Assembly: GCA_018389105.1 (NCBI GenBank)
Contig: JACATO010000995.1
Location: forward strand, 558,001-622,000
Length of the DNA stretch: 64,000 nucleotides
Direction: 5' to 3'
Source of the DNA: Nautilus pompilius
Taxonomy: Eukaryota > Mollusca > Cephalopoda > Nautilida > Nautilidae
Below are positions 1 to 15,000 of the stretch, one piece after another (the stretch's first letter is position 1; every line of letters begins with the position of its first letter). A program made the translations under genes and the position numbers. The notes beneath the pieces were generated by a model. The model was not told where the DNA came from and did no database searches. It was given only the letters and a program-made list of their open reading frames with translations.

Positions 1-79
1 AATTGCTGTAATACTAATATTTAATTTGAACCAGACTGAGGTTAAATCTCATTCCATGTTATTTTTACCTCTCTTACAG

Positions 80-3000
80 AGTTCAATAAAATAGCACCAG
101 GAACCCTCAATGAACTCTCCATAAACAGGATTTTTGTAGGAGGATATTATCAGTTTCTGATACCAATAACGTAAGTACCAATTTCCACTCACAAGTTGCT
201 TTATTTATTTCTATCACTAACACATCACATTCCTCATTTTCACTCACCACTTAAAAATAACAGCATTGGTACTAATTTTCAGAGATGTCATCAGCTCTGG
301 CTTTCAAGGCTGCATCAGCAATGTACAGTTCTCCAACACAAACATTGACTTACACAACAACATTGTAGCCACAGGTGTAATACCTGGGTGCCCCATTCAG
401 GTGAGACTAGTTGCAGTTATTACCCAGATTTGTCTATTTGAAAAAAAATTTTTCATTTTAGGGTGCCCATAAGTATTAGATTCTTATAAACATGAGTAGG
501 AATACTGGCATAAAAAAAAAAAAAAAAGCAGGAGTAGAGGAAGATATAGATGAAGGTTGCACAGGGCTAGTAATGAGAAAGATATCCACTTTATCCATCC
601 TGATGCTAGGGTCTCCAGGAGATTGTTTTCAAAGACAGCTGTCAAGGTCAAGAGAACTCTGACTTTACGGACATTCATGATAAAAAGTATTTGTTACTTG
701 ACTTTTCAAAAAATAATTTATATACCCTATATAGTACTATTATTACATATATATTTATGTGTAAAATCTAAGCATGGATGATCTTAATTGCATTTGCTTT
801 AAATAATAAATAAACTTTCATTATAATAAATTTTGATTTTTAAAATAATTTTTTTAAAAAATGCAGCTACCTTAATTAATATAGAAGTGTGGCGTTTATT
901 GTATCTATGTGGTATATGCTTATTTTTCTTTATTTTTTTCCCTTCTAGAACATCGATTTGTCTTTCCAAGATGGTAATTACTTTGTGGAAAGTCAGTTTG
1001 GTGCCATTGGTGTAGTATTTCATTTCACCATGAAGATGAAGACAAAACACAAAGATGGATTGCTATTTTATGCAGCTGGCATTGGACAGGTTGGTGAAAA
1101 AAACTGTTAGATCTAAATATTAATTAAAATAATAATAATGGTCTATTTTATTGATCGCCTAAGAGGAATTTTGAAAAAAAAATACATGTAAATATTATTG
1201 TACAGTAATTTATAAAGAGGGGAAGGGAAGCAGGCAGTTTTTAAAACTAAAATATTTATTTAAAATATACAGATATACTGCAGAGACTTTTAAAGTTATT
1301 TTTTAATTAAAGGAAAAATGCAGTGTAATTTTTTTTTTCAAATTTTAAAAAATGCATTCAAATATTTTAAATAAATATTTTGTATTAATAATATTTCTTT
1401 TATTAAAAGGAAAAAAATGCAGATATTTAAAACAAATTTCTGCTAATGTATCTGAATTTTTTTTTTAGATTCATTAATTATTTTATTGGTCTGTGTAAGT
1501 GAACTCACCTAATGTTGGAAGGTGTAATTTCACAAAGGTTACAAATATCTAAAATTTAATTCTGCACCTTATTTTTGGCTAGAGTGTAGAATCCTTTGGT
1601 GACTCCTAGCATTAATTTGCAGTAAAATTCTGCATTTCCTGAGGTTGGTGCTCCAAGTTGTTGTATTTTTCCATAGAGATTATTTCTCTTTCTTCCTCAA
1701 AATGTGTTTCAAAGTTAAAGGGTTATTATACCTATTTTTTCTCTCCAGGGTATTGGCTTCTCAGTGTCAATAAAAGATGGCAAAATAGTGGTTGTCAGTG
1801 ATCCTGGTGGACAGCAGACACGACTTGAAAGCATCCAGCATAATTACAATGATGATGTGTGGCACTACATTGCTGTGAGGAAGGATGGACTGCTGTAAGT
1901 GATAGGGGAATGATCAGTCGGTCAGATGTAATTATAAGACTTGTAGTGTAAGAGCAAACAAACAGAAATAGAAGCGTCGTTAGTTATTTTTTATGTAGCA
2001 TTTTCTAAGGAAAAGACCAAATTGTGACTTTGCTGTTGCATATGCTGGAATTATAATAATGTACAATGATATTTACCTTCACAACTATGACAGTACTTAC
2101 TGAGTGGAGAAAATGTAGTGTTTTGATGCATAAAGCTATTTTCTGGCATTTTCAGGATTGATCAACTCTTAACTCTCACAAGTGGGAATTTTAGCCAGGT
2201 AAAACAAAATAATAAAGTCAGATTTCGAGTCTTTGAACTAGTAAGATATTTATGAAAATCACTTAATTTGTAGGGTGCCAAATCTCCCATAGTGTGGTTT
2301 CTTGATCTTCTGTACCTGTCCATAAGCTAGCCATTGTTTCTGTGGTTCTCAAGATGGTTGATTGTAAAGGAGGACTATGATAGCAGCAACTTGAATTGTT
2401 TCTTTTATTTTATGTTATATGAAACTTTTTGAATGAATGCATATTTAGAAATTAACCATCCCTGCAGTTGGCCAAGAATGTTCCCGCAGCTAGTAGGTGT
2501 TAAACACCACACGTGGCTCAGTTTTTTTAATTACATACCTAGGCATTCTTTCTCTATTGAGGGATGTTTTAAGACCCGTTATCCCATGGTTTGATACCTA
2601 GGAAATCTTATTACTTTTTCCTTGTACTGATAACTCACTCACAGAATTGTTTCCTCTTCTGTTTTTTTAGCCTAACACTGAACATTGATGATCGCGACAT
2701 TGTGCAAAAGAAAGCTGATGGTTTGAAGAACAATGTTGCAACAGATTCACCCATATTTTTTGGTGGGGTGGCCCCATCTCTTACCATTGAGGTGGGAATG
2801 ACACCCACCAGTAGCTATTTCAGAGGCTGCATTGGAGATGTTACCATTAATGGAAAGTGAGTTTTATTGTGAGGCTGGAGTTGGGTTGGGGGGGGGGGAG
2901 TTCTTGGAAAGGGAAATAACTTGAAAGTAAATATAAACAATTGGAGATTTCAGTGTGTTAACTTTGAAGAGAGCTAGCTGACTTTCAATCTAAATGTTTT

Positions 3001-6000
3001 TAATAATAAAGCTATAAATGATTACTCATCCTTTATTGTGCTTATAAAACTACTTTTACAAAACAAACAAATGGTTGTAATCATATTAAACAGACCACAT
3101 GTACTAACCTAATATTTCAAACAAAATAAGGCCCAGCCATGAAAATACTGAAGTATAAAAAAACATGTTTGATTAAAATGTTCAGAGGGATAGGCTTTGT
3201 GTTCTCTCTGTCAATAAAATGTATCCTAAGTTATCAGCAATATCACTCCCTAATTTTCTGCATTTAATTTTCATTTAAAGAATTGCAGGGCAAGAAGAAA
3301 AAAAAATAGGTGAACATTTATTCTGACTTGCACGTGTGGAGAGAAAAAATCAACAGTTATAAAAGATTGTTAAAGATGCCACATTGTGAAAGGAAATAAT
3401 GCTATTTTTTTGTTGTATATATTTTATTTATTTAGTGATGAAATGTGGATTCTGGTGTCCAAAACTGCAATTTGGTAGTTTTATTGAATAATTTTAATTT
3501 GAGCTTCAAATCAAAAGCTGATAAATGTTTAGAAACATTAGGTCTTTTTAATTGTTCTTGTCTCTGTATCTTTCACATCGCCCCCTACACAATCTAATAA
3601 CCTGAACCATCTTTTACTAGACACTGTGCAGTCTATGCTGCACATTTTAGGGGTTTAAATTAATCATAATCAACATTTAAGTGCAAGAATCCATATTATT
3701 TTTAAAAAATAGTTGCAAATGTGATTCAGCGGATTCCACAACATCTAACATAGGGATGAAATTTCACTGTGTGCAAAAACATTTAGCCAGGAACTGTCCA
3801 TGGATTACAATAAGTGTATGAACAGCACAGCAGACCAAAGGTTTTGACAAAAAGTCTTGTCTGGTTTTAGTCGGTGATTTCATGAGTTCACTCTTTGAAG
3901 AATATTTGTTATGTGTTCCACTAACAATTGATAGACGGTGTGGCTGAAGGAGGCCATCACAAAGTGACTAGCCTGAGGTGGTGGCCTAACACTTTGTGGC
4001 AGCCCATTCTCCCAGATTACTAAAAAAAGCATTACCTCAATTCTTTTTCTTCTTTTTACTCTAGATTCATGAACTTTGCACGGATTTCGCCTCAATCTCG
4101 AATAGGTGTGTCCTTAGCTGGATGTCCTCGTAATATCAGCAGATTCATTCCAAAGCCTTCATGGCCAACAGTTTCTATGAGACCAACTCCAGGTAAAAAC
4201 CCTTGGCCCAGATCATCTTTGTTTGTAGTCTTAATTGTTCTTAGAGAAGGAATGGTCATAGTGAAATGGAAAGGATTTTGAAAGGAGAATCAATACTGCT
4301 GTGAAGATCTTTAATATAACAGTCATTGATTACAATGATTTTTTTAACCACATTTGTTGAATAGAAATTTACCAATATTTGCACATCCATCCTTTTTGTT
4401 TGTTTAAATTAAATGAAATTAAAGTAACTGAATTTCTGTTATTTAGAAGAAAACATGCATTATAGATCTTTTCTTGCAGTCACTATCAGTGAGACATGTT
4501 TTGTATTAACAGTAGTTGATATTAATTACTCTTTATTGCAGCTTTAATTAGCAAATTTTTAAATAGTATATATGTTTGTTTGAATTAGCAACTGGAACAC
4601 TGCCCCCGGGTGTCTGTGCCCTTCCACTAGATCCAGTTGTTTCTGCAGATCAGGATAATGATGCATTCCGCTTTGGATCTAACCAGAACAGCCACTGGCG
4701 ATTTAAAAGCCTACCACATTCTATAAGTAAGCGGTAAGTGAAATACTGAACTCATGTTGCTGAAGAAATGCATTTTAATTTCTAGGTTGTCACTTGTCAT
4801 GTGTAATAAAAACATCAAATTTTAAGATGTTAGTATATCAACATTTTATAACATTAGGTTATTTCACCTCAAACGTTTAATGAATCTCAACTCATTTAAA
4901 CCTGCTACATATTTAAAATGGAAATTTATCAGTTGCCAAAACCAGTAGAATTGTCAGATACTTTTATTGTGGCTCATCTTTCCTTTCTTGATTATTAAAA
5001 TTGATTTTATTACTTTTGCTATACTTTGTTTGGGGCAGATAGAAGTTTTCACTGTACATTGAAAATTATTTATGGAATAAATGAGTTTTTTTTTTTATTT
5101 TCATATTTAGTGTATTCTGGTTTTTTTTTTTTTTTTTTTTTTTCATGTCCTCAGCTCTGAATTTTCCCTGGACATCAAGACAGAAATGCCCAATGGAGTA
5201 ATTTTCTATGCATCTGACTCGGACCATAATGACTTCATTAGTGTTTACATGAAGGATGGAAAAATTGGCTATGCATTCAACTGTGGCAGTGGACCTGGCC
5301 GAGCCACCAGTCGTGAAAGGTATAATGACGGTGCCTGGCACACGGTGAGCATCTTGTTCATTCTTTGTCATCATCTAGGTCTGCATCATCTTGGTACATG
5401 GTAGCTGGAGGGTTAACTTTCAGTTTAGGGTAGGCTTGGAAAATATAATAAACCGTCTTGAATCAGAGCAAAGATTTCTGGTAGAATTTTTGTTTGCTTA
5501 TAAATTAAAAAGAGCCTTGTGCAGCACGTTTCAGGTGTTTTCATTACTGTTTTTTTTAAATGAAGACGACCCGTCTGAGCAATAATGACAGTGAAGTTAT
5601 TCTTCTTTACCAATACAGTAATACCCTGCTTTGTGTGAGAGACAGGTTCCTGACAAGGTCGTTAATACATTATTAAACCAAGCCTGATTAATACAGACCC
5701 AAAAATACATGTGAAAATAAATGAAATATCAATATTAATGCACCATTAACCTGAAAAAACATTACAGTAAATGAATAATCCCAATAGAACAATCACCAAA
5801 TTATTTGCGATTTTTATTTTAATCTTCCTGCTGTGAAGTCCCTGGCTGTGGCTTCTTGGAAGTGGAAGGTGTCTTGAAGAAGGCATCAAGTGCAAGCTGC
5901 CTCGTTTTTCACTTACGGTTGTGTGGAATTTCTTCTTCATAGCAGGTAATACCTTGGTTGACGATCTTCCTGACAGTAGAGATGCACTTACAGTTGCCAT

Positions 6001-9000
6001 CAAACTGTTCCAAAAAGGTCCAGACCTGAATCTATAAGAGCCAGCACCTTCTAAAGGACTTTGGTAGTAAGGACATTTTCAGCTGAAACTGCATCGGCAT
6101 CTATCCCATCATTCTGCGTGTCTTGGTGATCCAGCTCCACCACATCCTTCATGTTGACTCCTTCAAATCCAGCAATGTTGGTCAACAGTGCAATGTCATT
6201 GGTGACTGCTGGCATGTTTTCCTTAAATCCAACAAAGTCATTAGCAATGTCTGGCCACAATTTCTGCCACACATTGCTGTTCATACAATTAGAACTCACT
6301 TCCTGCCAAGAATCATCAATGCTATCGATGGTCTTCATTGTTATACGCCTTCCACCAGTCCCTCATGTATTGTTTATCCTTCCCATCAGTGTCTTTAACC
6401 AGATGACTAAAGATGTGGCATGGGTAATAAACCTTGAAGGGAGTGATACCACCCTGGTCCATGGGCCACAGCAGGGAAGTCGTGTTGGCGCACGACCTCA
6501 ACTGGTAAGTCAGTTTGACATGTATCAGGGGTTTGTTGCTGGCCCCGAGTGTTGTCCAGGATTAATGGTTCAAATCTATTTTGCTCTCAATAATTCTTGA
6601 CAGCTGGACAGAAACAATTGATGGACCATTTGTTAAAAAATATCCATAGTTACCCAAGCCTTTTTGCTTGACTGCCTAATAATAGGCAGCTGTTCACTTT
6701 ATGTCCCCCTTCATAGCTCATGGCGTCTCCGAATAGTACATGAGTAGAAGCTCCATCTTCGAGTCACCTGAAGCATTACCAGCAGGGAGCATGAGCCAGT
6801 TTTTTCGCGTCTGAACTGTTTTGCTGCTGCAGGCCACGGGGAATTCTGGCCTGCCAAACTTGTTGTAAAAAGAGAAACTTGATTTGCTAATAGCAATTTT
6901 TACAGAGTAATATGATACAGAAAATTGCTACTTTTGTGTGGTGTACATTGAGAAAACTTAGCAGTAAAACAGTTAATGCTAGAGGGATGGCACACATCCT
7001 TCAAGATGAATGTGTGCAGCAGCATCCTCTTCCGAGAGAGTCCCGTCTTACCCTCATTATAAACAAGGTTTGAAGCGTAATTACCATTTTCTCACAATTG
7101 TCTTAAATGTTTCGGGGAACTCGCCAGTTGCCTTCTCATCTATGCTTGCAGTTTTGCCAGTTATGTGGATCCTATGCAGATTAGAGTGAGCAAACCCACC
7201 CTTGACTGGCCGTAAATGTTTCTGTGATGGATTCCTCACATCATCAAATAAAATTTTTGCCTTTGACAGAATCACTATCTGGTCCAGGGACACAGCAAGC
7301 TAGTTAATATCTTCTATCCACGCTGCTAAAAGTCTCTTTAAAATGGTATTTCTCAAATGAGTTAATTTAGTAGCAGCAACTGGAGTGGCAGTCTTTCCTG
7401 CTGCTGAGGTTTTGTCCTTATTTTTCTTAATTGTCCTCACAGACGACTCGTTAAGTCTAAATTTAACCCCCTCACCACTCACTGCGGTAGCGCCAGGTCC
7501 CGATTCCAAACGCCTCAAAATTTTCAATTTATCATCAAGACCAATGCTCTTACATCTTTTATTGGTTCATCTTCTACACTGTCACTTGCTGCACATTTAG
7601 GACCTGTGTTTAGTTAAATTTGGCCAAGTTTTATCACTTAAAATGGGTAAAATAATAACCAAGCAAAACAGAGCTAACTGACAATGATTGACTTCATCAA
7701 AGGGGAGTAATTCAGACTATTCAAGTTTACAGCATGTGCTCTAAGTTTTTGCCTGCTCTGTGTATTTTAGTAATTTGTTTTTAAATTACTGAACTAGAAC
7801 AATGACCTCTCTAAGAACCATTATATAATTTTGAAGTGAGCAAGTTGCATTTCTGTTTTGTTAACTGTTGAACTGATTTTTCTAGATGTATTTTATTTAA
7901 ATTTTTTTAAACATAAATTCTCACCAGTACGAATCCGCATGTGATGGGGTCGCACAAAGTAGAGTATTATTGTACCTGGCTGGTAATCAAGAAAGTAAAT
8001 TTTAAAAATCATGTGAAACAAAGCACTGGTGGGGTAAGACAGGAAACGTTTTGATGATACATGTATGGGTGCACATGACTTAAGCACATTACTATACAGT
8101 ACTTATAATTGTATTTTAAGGTGATGTTTTTGAGGTCAGTAAAAGTAGGTAAGCTCATGGTGGACGGTAATCTTGTTGGAACTCCGATGTCAACAGGGCC
8201 GACAAGTACATTGAACGTGAAACGTCCATACTACTTTGGTGGGATGATGGAGCGCGTGATGAAACTTGCCAGGAAAAACCTTGAGGTAAGAAGAAAAAGA
8301 ATCTAACATACTTTGGTGGCTTTTGTTTTTGCTTGTAATTTGTGCACCTGCAGGATCATGTTAGAGATGCCAGTTAAGTCTTTTACACCTGTGTGAAGGA
8401 AAGAAAACCTTTGGGTGTCCCTTGGCGAGGAATGGGTCTCCCAACCCTTCAAGAACATTGCTACTGATGATTTTTGGTTTGTTTGTTTTTTTATCTAATC
8501 AATTTGACAGAAGGTTGGTTGAAGCAGAATGCTTCCAATAACTCAGTGTCAAGTCTTGTGATGTATGTTGTCAGAACCAGTCATCTGCACACAAGTACAG
8601 TCCAGCTCAAGGAATGGCGTGAAAACATGTTGGATTTAGAAAGAAAATGTTCAGTTCGGCGAGATTTCCTAGTTTTGTTCTGCTCTCAGACTGGATTTCT
8701 GTCAGCTTTGTGATGTTTCTTTAGATTGTTGTTTCATTCTCTTTCATCAATGCTCTAGTGCATCTTTAAAAAGTTATTTTAAATTTATTTTCAAATATTG
8801 TTGAAAATATAGAAAGTTAACTTTTAAGTAGAATATATTATACAGGTGCATCTCAAAAAATTAGAATATCATGGAAGAGTTCAATATTTTTTGTCAGTTA
8901 TTTCAGAAAGTGAAACTTTCATATATTCTAGACCAGGGTGGTCGAACATATGGCCCTCAGTACCTTAAAATGTGGCCCACGAGGTCATACTAAATTTTAA

Positions 9001-12000
9001 AAAATTTTTCCTTCTTTAAATAAATTTTTACACATTATAACAAAATTATATTTATATGAATTATTTTCGCATATATAGTAATTAATTTCCGTTAATTTTG
9101 AAGATTTTTCGTATTCATAAATCTCATTTTAATTTGAATTAGTATCAGTTTTCGTGTCATGGCGTCTAATGTATCAAAAAAGCGAAAAATTGACTCTGAA
9201 CATCGTAAGTTTAATGCAGACTGGACATATAAATATTTATGCATCGAGGAAAATGGTATTATTAAATGCCTTGATTGTCATCAAACTATCAGCTGCTCGA
9301 AAGAATATAGTGTGAGTCGTCATCATAAAACGCATGCTAAAAATATGACAATGTGATAGGAAAAGCTGCTAGACTTGGGCTTGTGCAACAATTAACTGAT
9401 AAAAATATTCTTCTGGCTGTAAGTTTAAGAATTTTAAAATCATAACTCCTATTGCTAGTGCTCAGTATTTGGATGCCTCCTATCGTGTATCTTTATTATG
9501 TGCTAAAAAGGGTAAATCCTTTCGTACAGCAGAGATTGTTAAAGAATGTGCTATAGAAATGGCAAAATCACTTGGAGAAATGGAAGTTGCTGATAAATTT
9601 AAAAACGTTTCTCTATCACACCAGACTGTTTCTACCAGAGTTCAAGATATTGACTTACAACTGGAAAAAACTCTGAAAGACAAAATAGCTAATTGTGCAT
9701 ACTGGTCAGCTGCTCTTGATGAAAGTACAGACAACTGTGACATATGTCAACTATCTATTTTTATTAAAATTATTGAATACAATTTTAATGTGACAACTGA
9801 ACTCTTGGATCTGAAATCAATGTCTGGAAGAACTACAGGAAAAGATATATTTGAATCATTTGACATGGTAATTGGAAATTTTATAAATGAAGATTTTAAA
9901 TATGGAAAACTTTCTTCTGTCTGTACTGATGGAGCACCTGCTATGTGTGGCCAGAAAACTGGATTTGTGGGTGAGCTGAGAAAAAACAATATTTTAGTTC
10001 CAGTACACCACTGTATAATTCATCAAGCTCTTTGTGCCAAGTCTGCCAGACTGCATCCTGTAATGAAGTCTATCACTAAAATGGTTAATTTTATTCGTGG
10101 TGGTGCTCGAGCTTTAACTCACAGAAAATTCAGAAATTTCTTAGAAGAGGTAAATGCTGTTTATCCAGATTTGTCACTTTTCTGTGATGTAAGATGGCTA
10201 AGTGCTGGAGATTGTTTGAAGAGGTTCTTTGCATTGAGAAATGAAATTCTTGTTTTCTTTGAAAGTGAAATATCTGCTAACACTACTCAATTTGAGAATG
10301 ACCTGAAAAATCCAGATTTCATATCTGCATTAGCTGTTTTGACTGACATTACCTCACACCTGAATGTTCTGAACAAACAAATTCAAGGAAGAAATCATGA
10401 TATCTGTTATCTTGTGGGTAAAATTGATGCATTCAAATTGAAGTTGAACAAACTATTCATTCCACAATTAAAGGAAAACAATTTGACACACTTTCCAAGC
10501 TGCAAGGAAGTATTTGCTGATAAAGAAACTGACTTTTCAGATTACGTTTCCATACTTAGTGATATTTCTACTGAATTTGAAAAGAGATTTCAGGACTTCC
10601 AAATAATTCAGGATGACCTTAAGATACTGAGCAATCCCTTTACTATAGAAGTGGATAAGGCACCTGCTCAACTGCAGTTGGAATTATGTGAGCTGAAAGA
10701 AGATTATTTTCTTCTTTCTCAAAACCTTGACAATCCATTAGAATTTTGGAAACTGGTAAATGCAGAATCATATCCTGAACTAAATAACTTTGCACTTCAC
10801 ATGCTTTCAATGTTTTCTTCAACCTATGTTTGTGAAAGCAGCTTCTCTCTTATGAACCAAATAAAGTCAAAAGAGAGGAATCAGCTGGATGATGAAGCAC
10901 TAGCTTCATGTGTCAGAGTTGCACTAACTGACTTAGAAATTGATTTTGTAGAATTAGTTAAAAACAAAAAACCTCAAATTTCGCACTAGCCACTGTAGTA
11001 AATACAATTTTCTATTAGTATAAGTATTAATAAATATCTTTTTTAATCAAACTTTTTTGGAGAGTGGCCCTCACTTGCATAAACCTGATCAATAATGGCC
11101 CTTTGCTTATTTGAGTTCAACCACCCTGTTCTAGACTCATTAAACACAAAGTGAAATATTTCAAGCCTTTTTTGTTTTAATTTTGATGATTACGGCTTAC
11201 AGCTCATGAAAATCAAAAATCCACTATTTCAAAATATTAGAATATTTCATAAGATCAATTAAAAAAAGGATTTATTATAGATATGTCGAACTTATGAAAA
11301 GTATGTTCATTTATGCACTCAATACTTGGTCGGGGCTCCTTTTCCACGAATCGCTGCATCAATGCGACGTGGCATGGAGGGCATCAGCCTGTGGCACTGC
11401 TGAGGTGTTACGGAAGCCCAGGTTGCTTTGATAGAGGCCTTCAGCTCATCTGTATTGTTGGGTCTGGTGTCTCTCATCTCCCTCTTGACAATACCCATAG
11501 ATTCTCTATGGGGTTCAGGTCAGGCGAGTTGGCTGGCCAATCAAGCAGAGTAATACCATGGTCAGCAAACCAGTTACTAGTAGTTTTGGCACTGTGGGCA
11601 GGTGCCAAGTCCTGCTGGAAAAGGAAATCAGCATCTTTGTAAAGCTTGTCAGCAGACAGAAGCATGAAGTGCTCTAACATCTCCTGGTGGACGGCTGCGT
11701 TGACTTTGGACTTGATAAAACACACTGGACTAACACCAGCGGATGACATGGCACCCCAAATCATCACTGAATCTGTGGAAACTTCACACTGGACTTCAAG
11801 CAACTTGGATTCTGTGCCTCCACTCTTCCTCCAGACTGTGGGACCTTGATTTCCAAATGAAATGCAAAATTTACTTTCATCTGAAAAAAGGACTTTGAAC
11901 CACTGAGCAATGGTCCAGTTCTTTTTCTCCTTAGCCCAAGACACTTCTGACAATGTCTCTGGTTCAGGAGTGGGTTGACACTAGGAATGCGACACTTGCA

Positions 12001-15000
12001 GCCCATTTCCTGAACACGTCTGTACGTGGTGGCTCTCAATGCACTGACTCCAGACTCGGTACACTCCTTGTGAAGCTCCCCCAAGTTCTTGAATCGGCTT
12101 TGCTTGACAATCCTCTCAAGACTGCGGTCATCCCTCTTGCTTGTGCACCTTTTCCTACCACACTTTTCCCTTCCAGTCAACTTTCCATGAATATGCTTTG
12201 ATACAGCACTCTGCAAACAGCCAGCCCTTTCAGCAATGACCTTCTGGACAACTGTCAAGTCAGCAGTCTTCCCCATGATTGTGGTTGTGTGTACTGAACC
12301 AGACTGAGAAATTCATGGTATTTATACTGCGTAAATAGTGATTTACTCAAACTCGAAATGGAATATTCTAATATTTTGAGCTGTAGGCCGTAATTATCAA
12401 AATTAAAATTAAAAAAATGCTTGAAACATTTTAGTTTACATGTAATGAGTCTATAGAATATATACAATTTTCACTTTCTGAAATAAATGACAAAAAATAT
12501 TGAACTCTTCCACGATATTCTAATTTTTTGAGATGCACCTGTAATAAATAGAATAAGTTAGGGAATGTTGACTTTTTAAGGGTTGACAAAACTGTGTAAA
12601 AAAAGAAATATATATGTACAAGATAAAATTCTTTGAAAAAAAATGCAGTATATGAGTTTAACACTAAATTTGTGACATTCAAGAGACTGTTATGATAGCT
12701 ATGGAGATGTTCTATTCTATAGGGTCAGTCTTGCACTTGCTGATTTCTGTGAATTCTTCTTTCAGGATGTCCAACAGGGCTTTGTTGGGTGCCTCAGAGA
12801 GTTGAAATTTAATAAAAAAAAGATTATGCAACATAACAAAACTCACTTCGTAGAGCCCTGCTCTACCAATGCTGAATTCGGTACATTCTTTGGCAAAGAG
12901 GGTGGATACGTCAAACTTTGTAAGTTGCTTTTCTTGGGCATTTTAGAACACTATAGAAGCAGAGGTCCATGGAGTTGGGGCTTTAAGCCCGTGGATGATG
13001 CATGAGTGCACATCATTTCACACACACCATATTTATTGCCCGGCTGCTGGTCTAATGAAAAAATTCTAAAAAATAAAAGATAACATTTAATTCTTTCTAC
13101 ATTGATTGCAATAAAAATTAGTTTTGAGAAATATCAGAATCTAAAGGGTTATATCATCACTTGATACACTTTAATGAAAAGCTTCTGTATTTTTATTACA
13201 AGCAGAAATACTGTCATCAGCAAGACCGGGCTTTTATGGTTTCTGTCTTTCAGAAAGCTTGCCATTTTCAGATCGACTTAATGCAGACAGACAGTGGAAT
13301 ATAACAATGCTGAATAACCATAATTTTGTTTTTTTTCTTTCTGGATTTTGTATTAGCATTTCTAAAAAAATGCATAATCCTGTTATGAGGTCCTAAAAAG
13401 TAGCCAGTTACACAACATCTGCTTATTTCCAATCTGGTGCTGTCACTGACTGTACTTGAACATCCTGGAGATGATTTTGGTTTCATTACACCCATTAGAG
13501 GCAGAGTCATCCTCTTTGTAACATTCTGACTGACCAACCTCAGTCATTGATGAAACAAGACAAATGTGGTCTGTTTTTTTTTTTTGAGAATTAATTTGTT
13601 TTTCTGCTCTTATTGCAGTTGATAAGTTCTCCGTTGGCCTTGATCTTGAAATCAAAATAGAGATCAAGCCTCGCAAACTTTCTGGTATTATTCTGGCAGT
13701 GCACTCACCTGGTGGCGATTTTCTGATCCTGCAGATGGTCAACGGCAAAGTGAGTGGGCATTTTCCTGATAACTAAGCCAGTCACCCAACATGAGACATG
13801 CACTCTTGTTAGGCTTCCTAATCTGAAAAGATTCCCCACCCCCTTTTCCTGCAAACTCCTGTTTGCGTTGAGTTGATTCTGAATATTTTAACACATTCTT
13901 CATTCATCCATACCCTGATAAATACTGAAATAAATTAATTCCAGACTAAAAAAAAAAAAAAAAAAGTTTCCATCCTTTGCAACTGATGTACATTTGTCAT
14001 GGCAGAATTCGCGCATGGATTATTTAAAGCGGAGCAATGACTAGTGTCACATCTTCTGCACTTCTCTGAAATCTGATGGCAAGCATGTACAAAACAACTG
14101 ACGGGGGGTTAGTATGGAAAGGGATCTTCTAGAACTATTCTTTATAGATGTGGGAGGAATGAAAATCAGTTTGTTTTTTTTTTTGTTGATTGAAAAGTAT
14201 TTAATTTACAAGCTGCTAAAGGTTACTGCCTAGATGATATTCTTCATAGGCAAGCCAAAATTATTTAGTGACATTTCTTGTTTGCTGGTTATGAAGAGAG
14301 ACATCGAAGATCACAATATAGCATTTCTAATTTTTGTGATAGAAACCATCATAGCAAAACTTTAAATTTGACGTGACTTTAAAATGAAAGAAACCATATA
14401 TATCATTAAGGGTTAATTTTATTCTAATCACTGGTATTGTTTGCCACTTTCTATCATTTACAGATTTATCTGTATATATTTTTTTTAATTTTCAGCTTTT
14501 TATTACTACTGACAATGGTGGTGGACATATCACAGCTGTCTATGAGCCATTTATAAACAATGAACTCTGTAACGGCCAATGGCATACAGTTGTTGGTAAG
14601 TAGAGAGCATGCTTGATTGATTTTATGGTGCTATTGCATTGTACAGGCATGAGAAATTTCATGCTAGCTTGAAAATAGTCACTTACTAAATTGTTGAGAA
14701 AGACTGCTCCTGAAGCCCAGCTTTGTTTTAAAATTTTTTAACATTAGTGTGGAAAATAAATAGAGAACTCGTGAAGCAGACAATTTGGTGTGTATTCTGA
14801 GCAGATGAAAATTTGGATGGGTAATGTAATTCTTTTATATGCTAAACTGAGCTATTTTCTTGTCTGTAGCACATAAAGCCAAGAATGTGGTGAGGTTGAT
14901 AGTGGACGAAATAATATCAGCCCCTGCCACAGGAAAGAAAGGGAGCTCTGCTTGTAATACAGAAGATCCTCTCTATGTAGGTGGATTGCCAGGTAATGTT

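Larger units (their letters stand above)
8843..12541 (-). mobile_element. Tc1-type transposon with long inverted repeats, interrupted by a hAT insertion
   Basis: Both ends read CAGGTGCATCTCAAAAAATT (inverted) and are flanked by TA at 8841-8842 and 12542-12543, the Tc1/mariner target duplication. The inverted repeats are about 165 bp: left arm 8843-8933 plus 11137-11210, right arm 12377-12541. Without the hAT insertion and its extra target copy, the element is about 1.5 kb, usual for Tc1. The transposase remnant is on the minus strand, opposite to the laminin gene whose intron (8286-12765) hosts it. The age order is clear: Tc1 first, hAT later. Confidence 0.93.

Noticed and set aside
2156-2198. 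Possible extra laminin exon: TTTTCAG acceptor, 43 open bases, then GTAAAA donor
   Set aside because: Including it breaks the phase with the next exon and gives an early stop. Skipping it gives a normal LG domain. A poison exon is conceivable but there is no other support.
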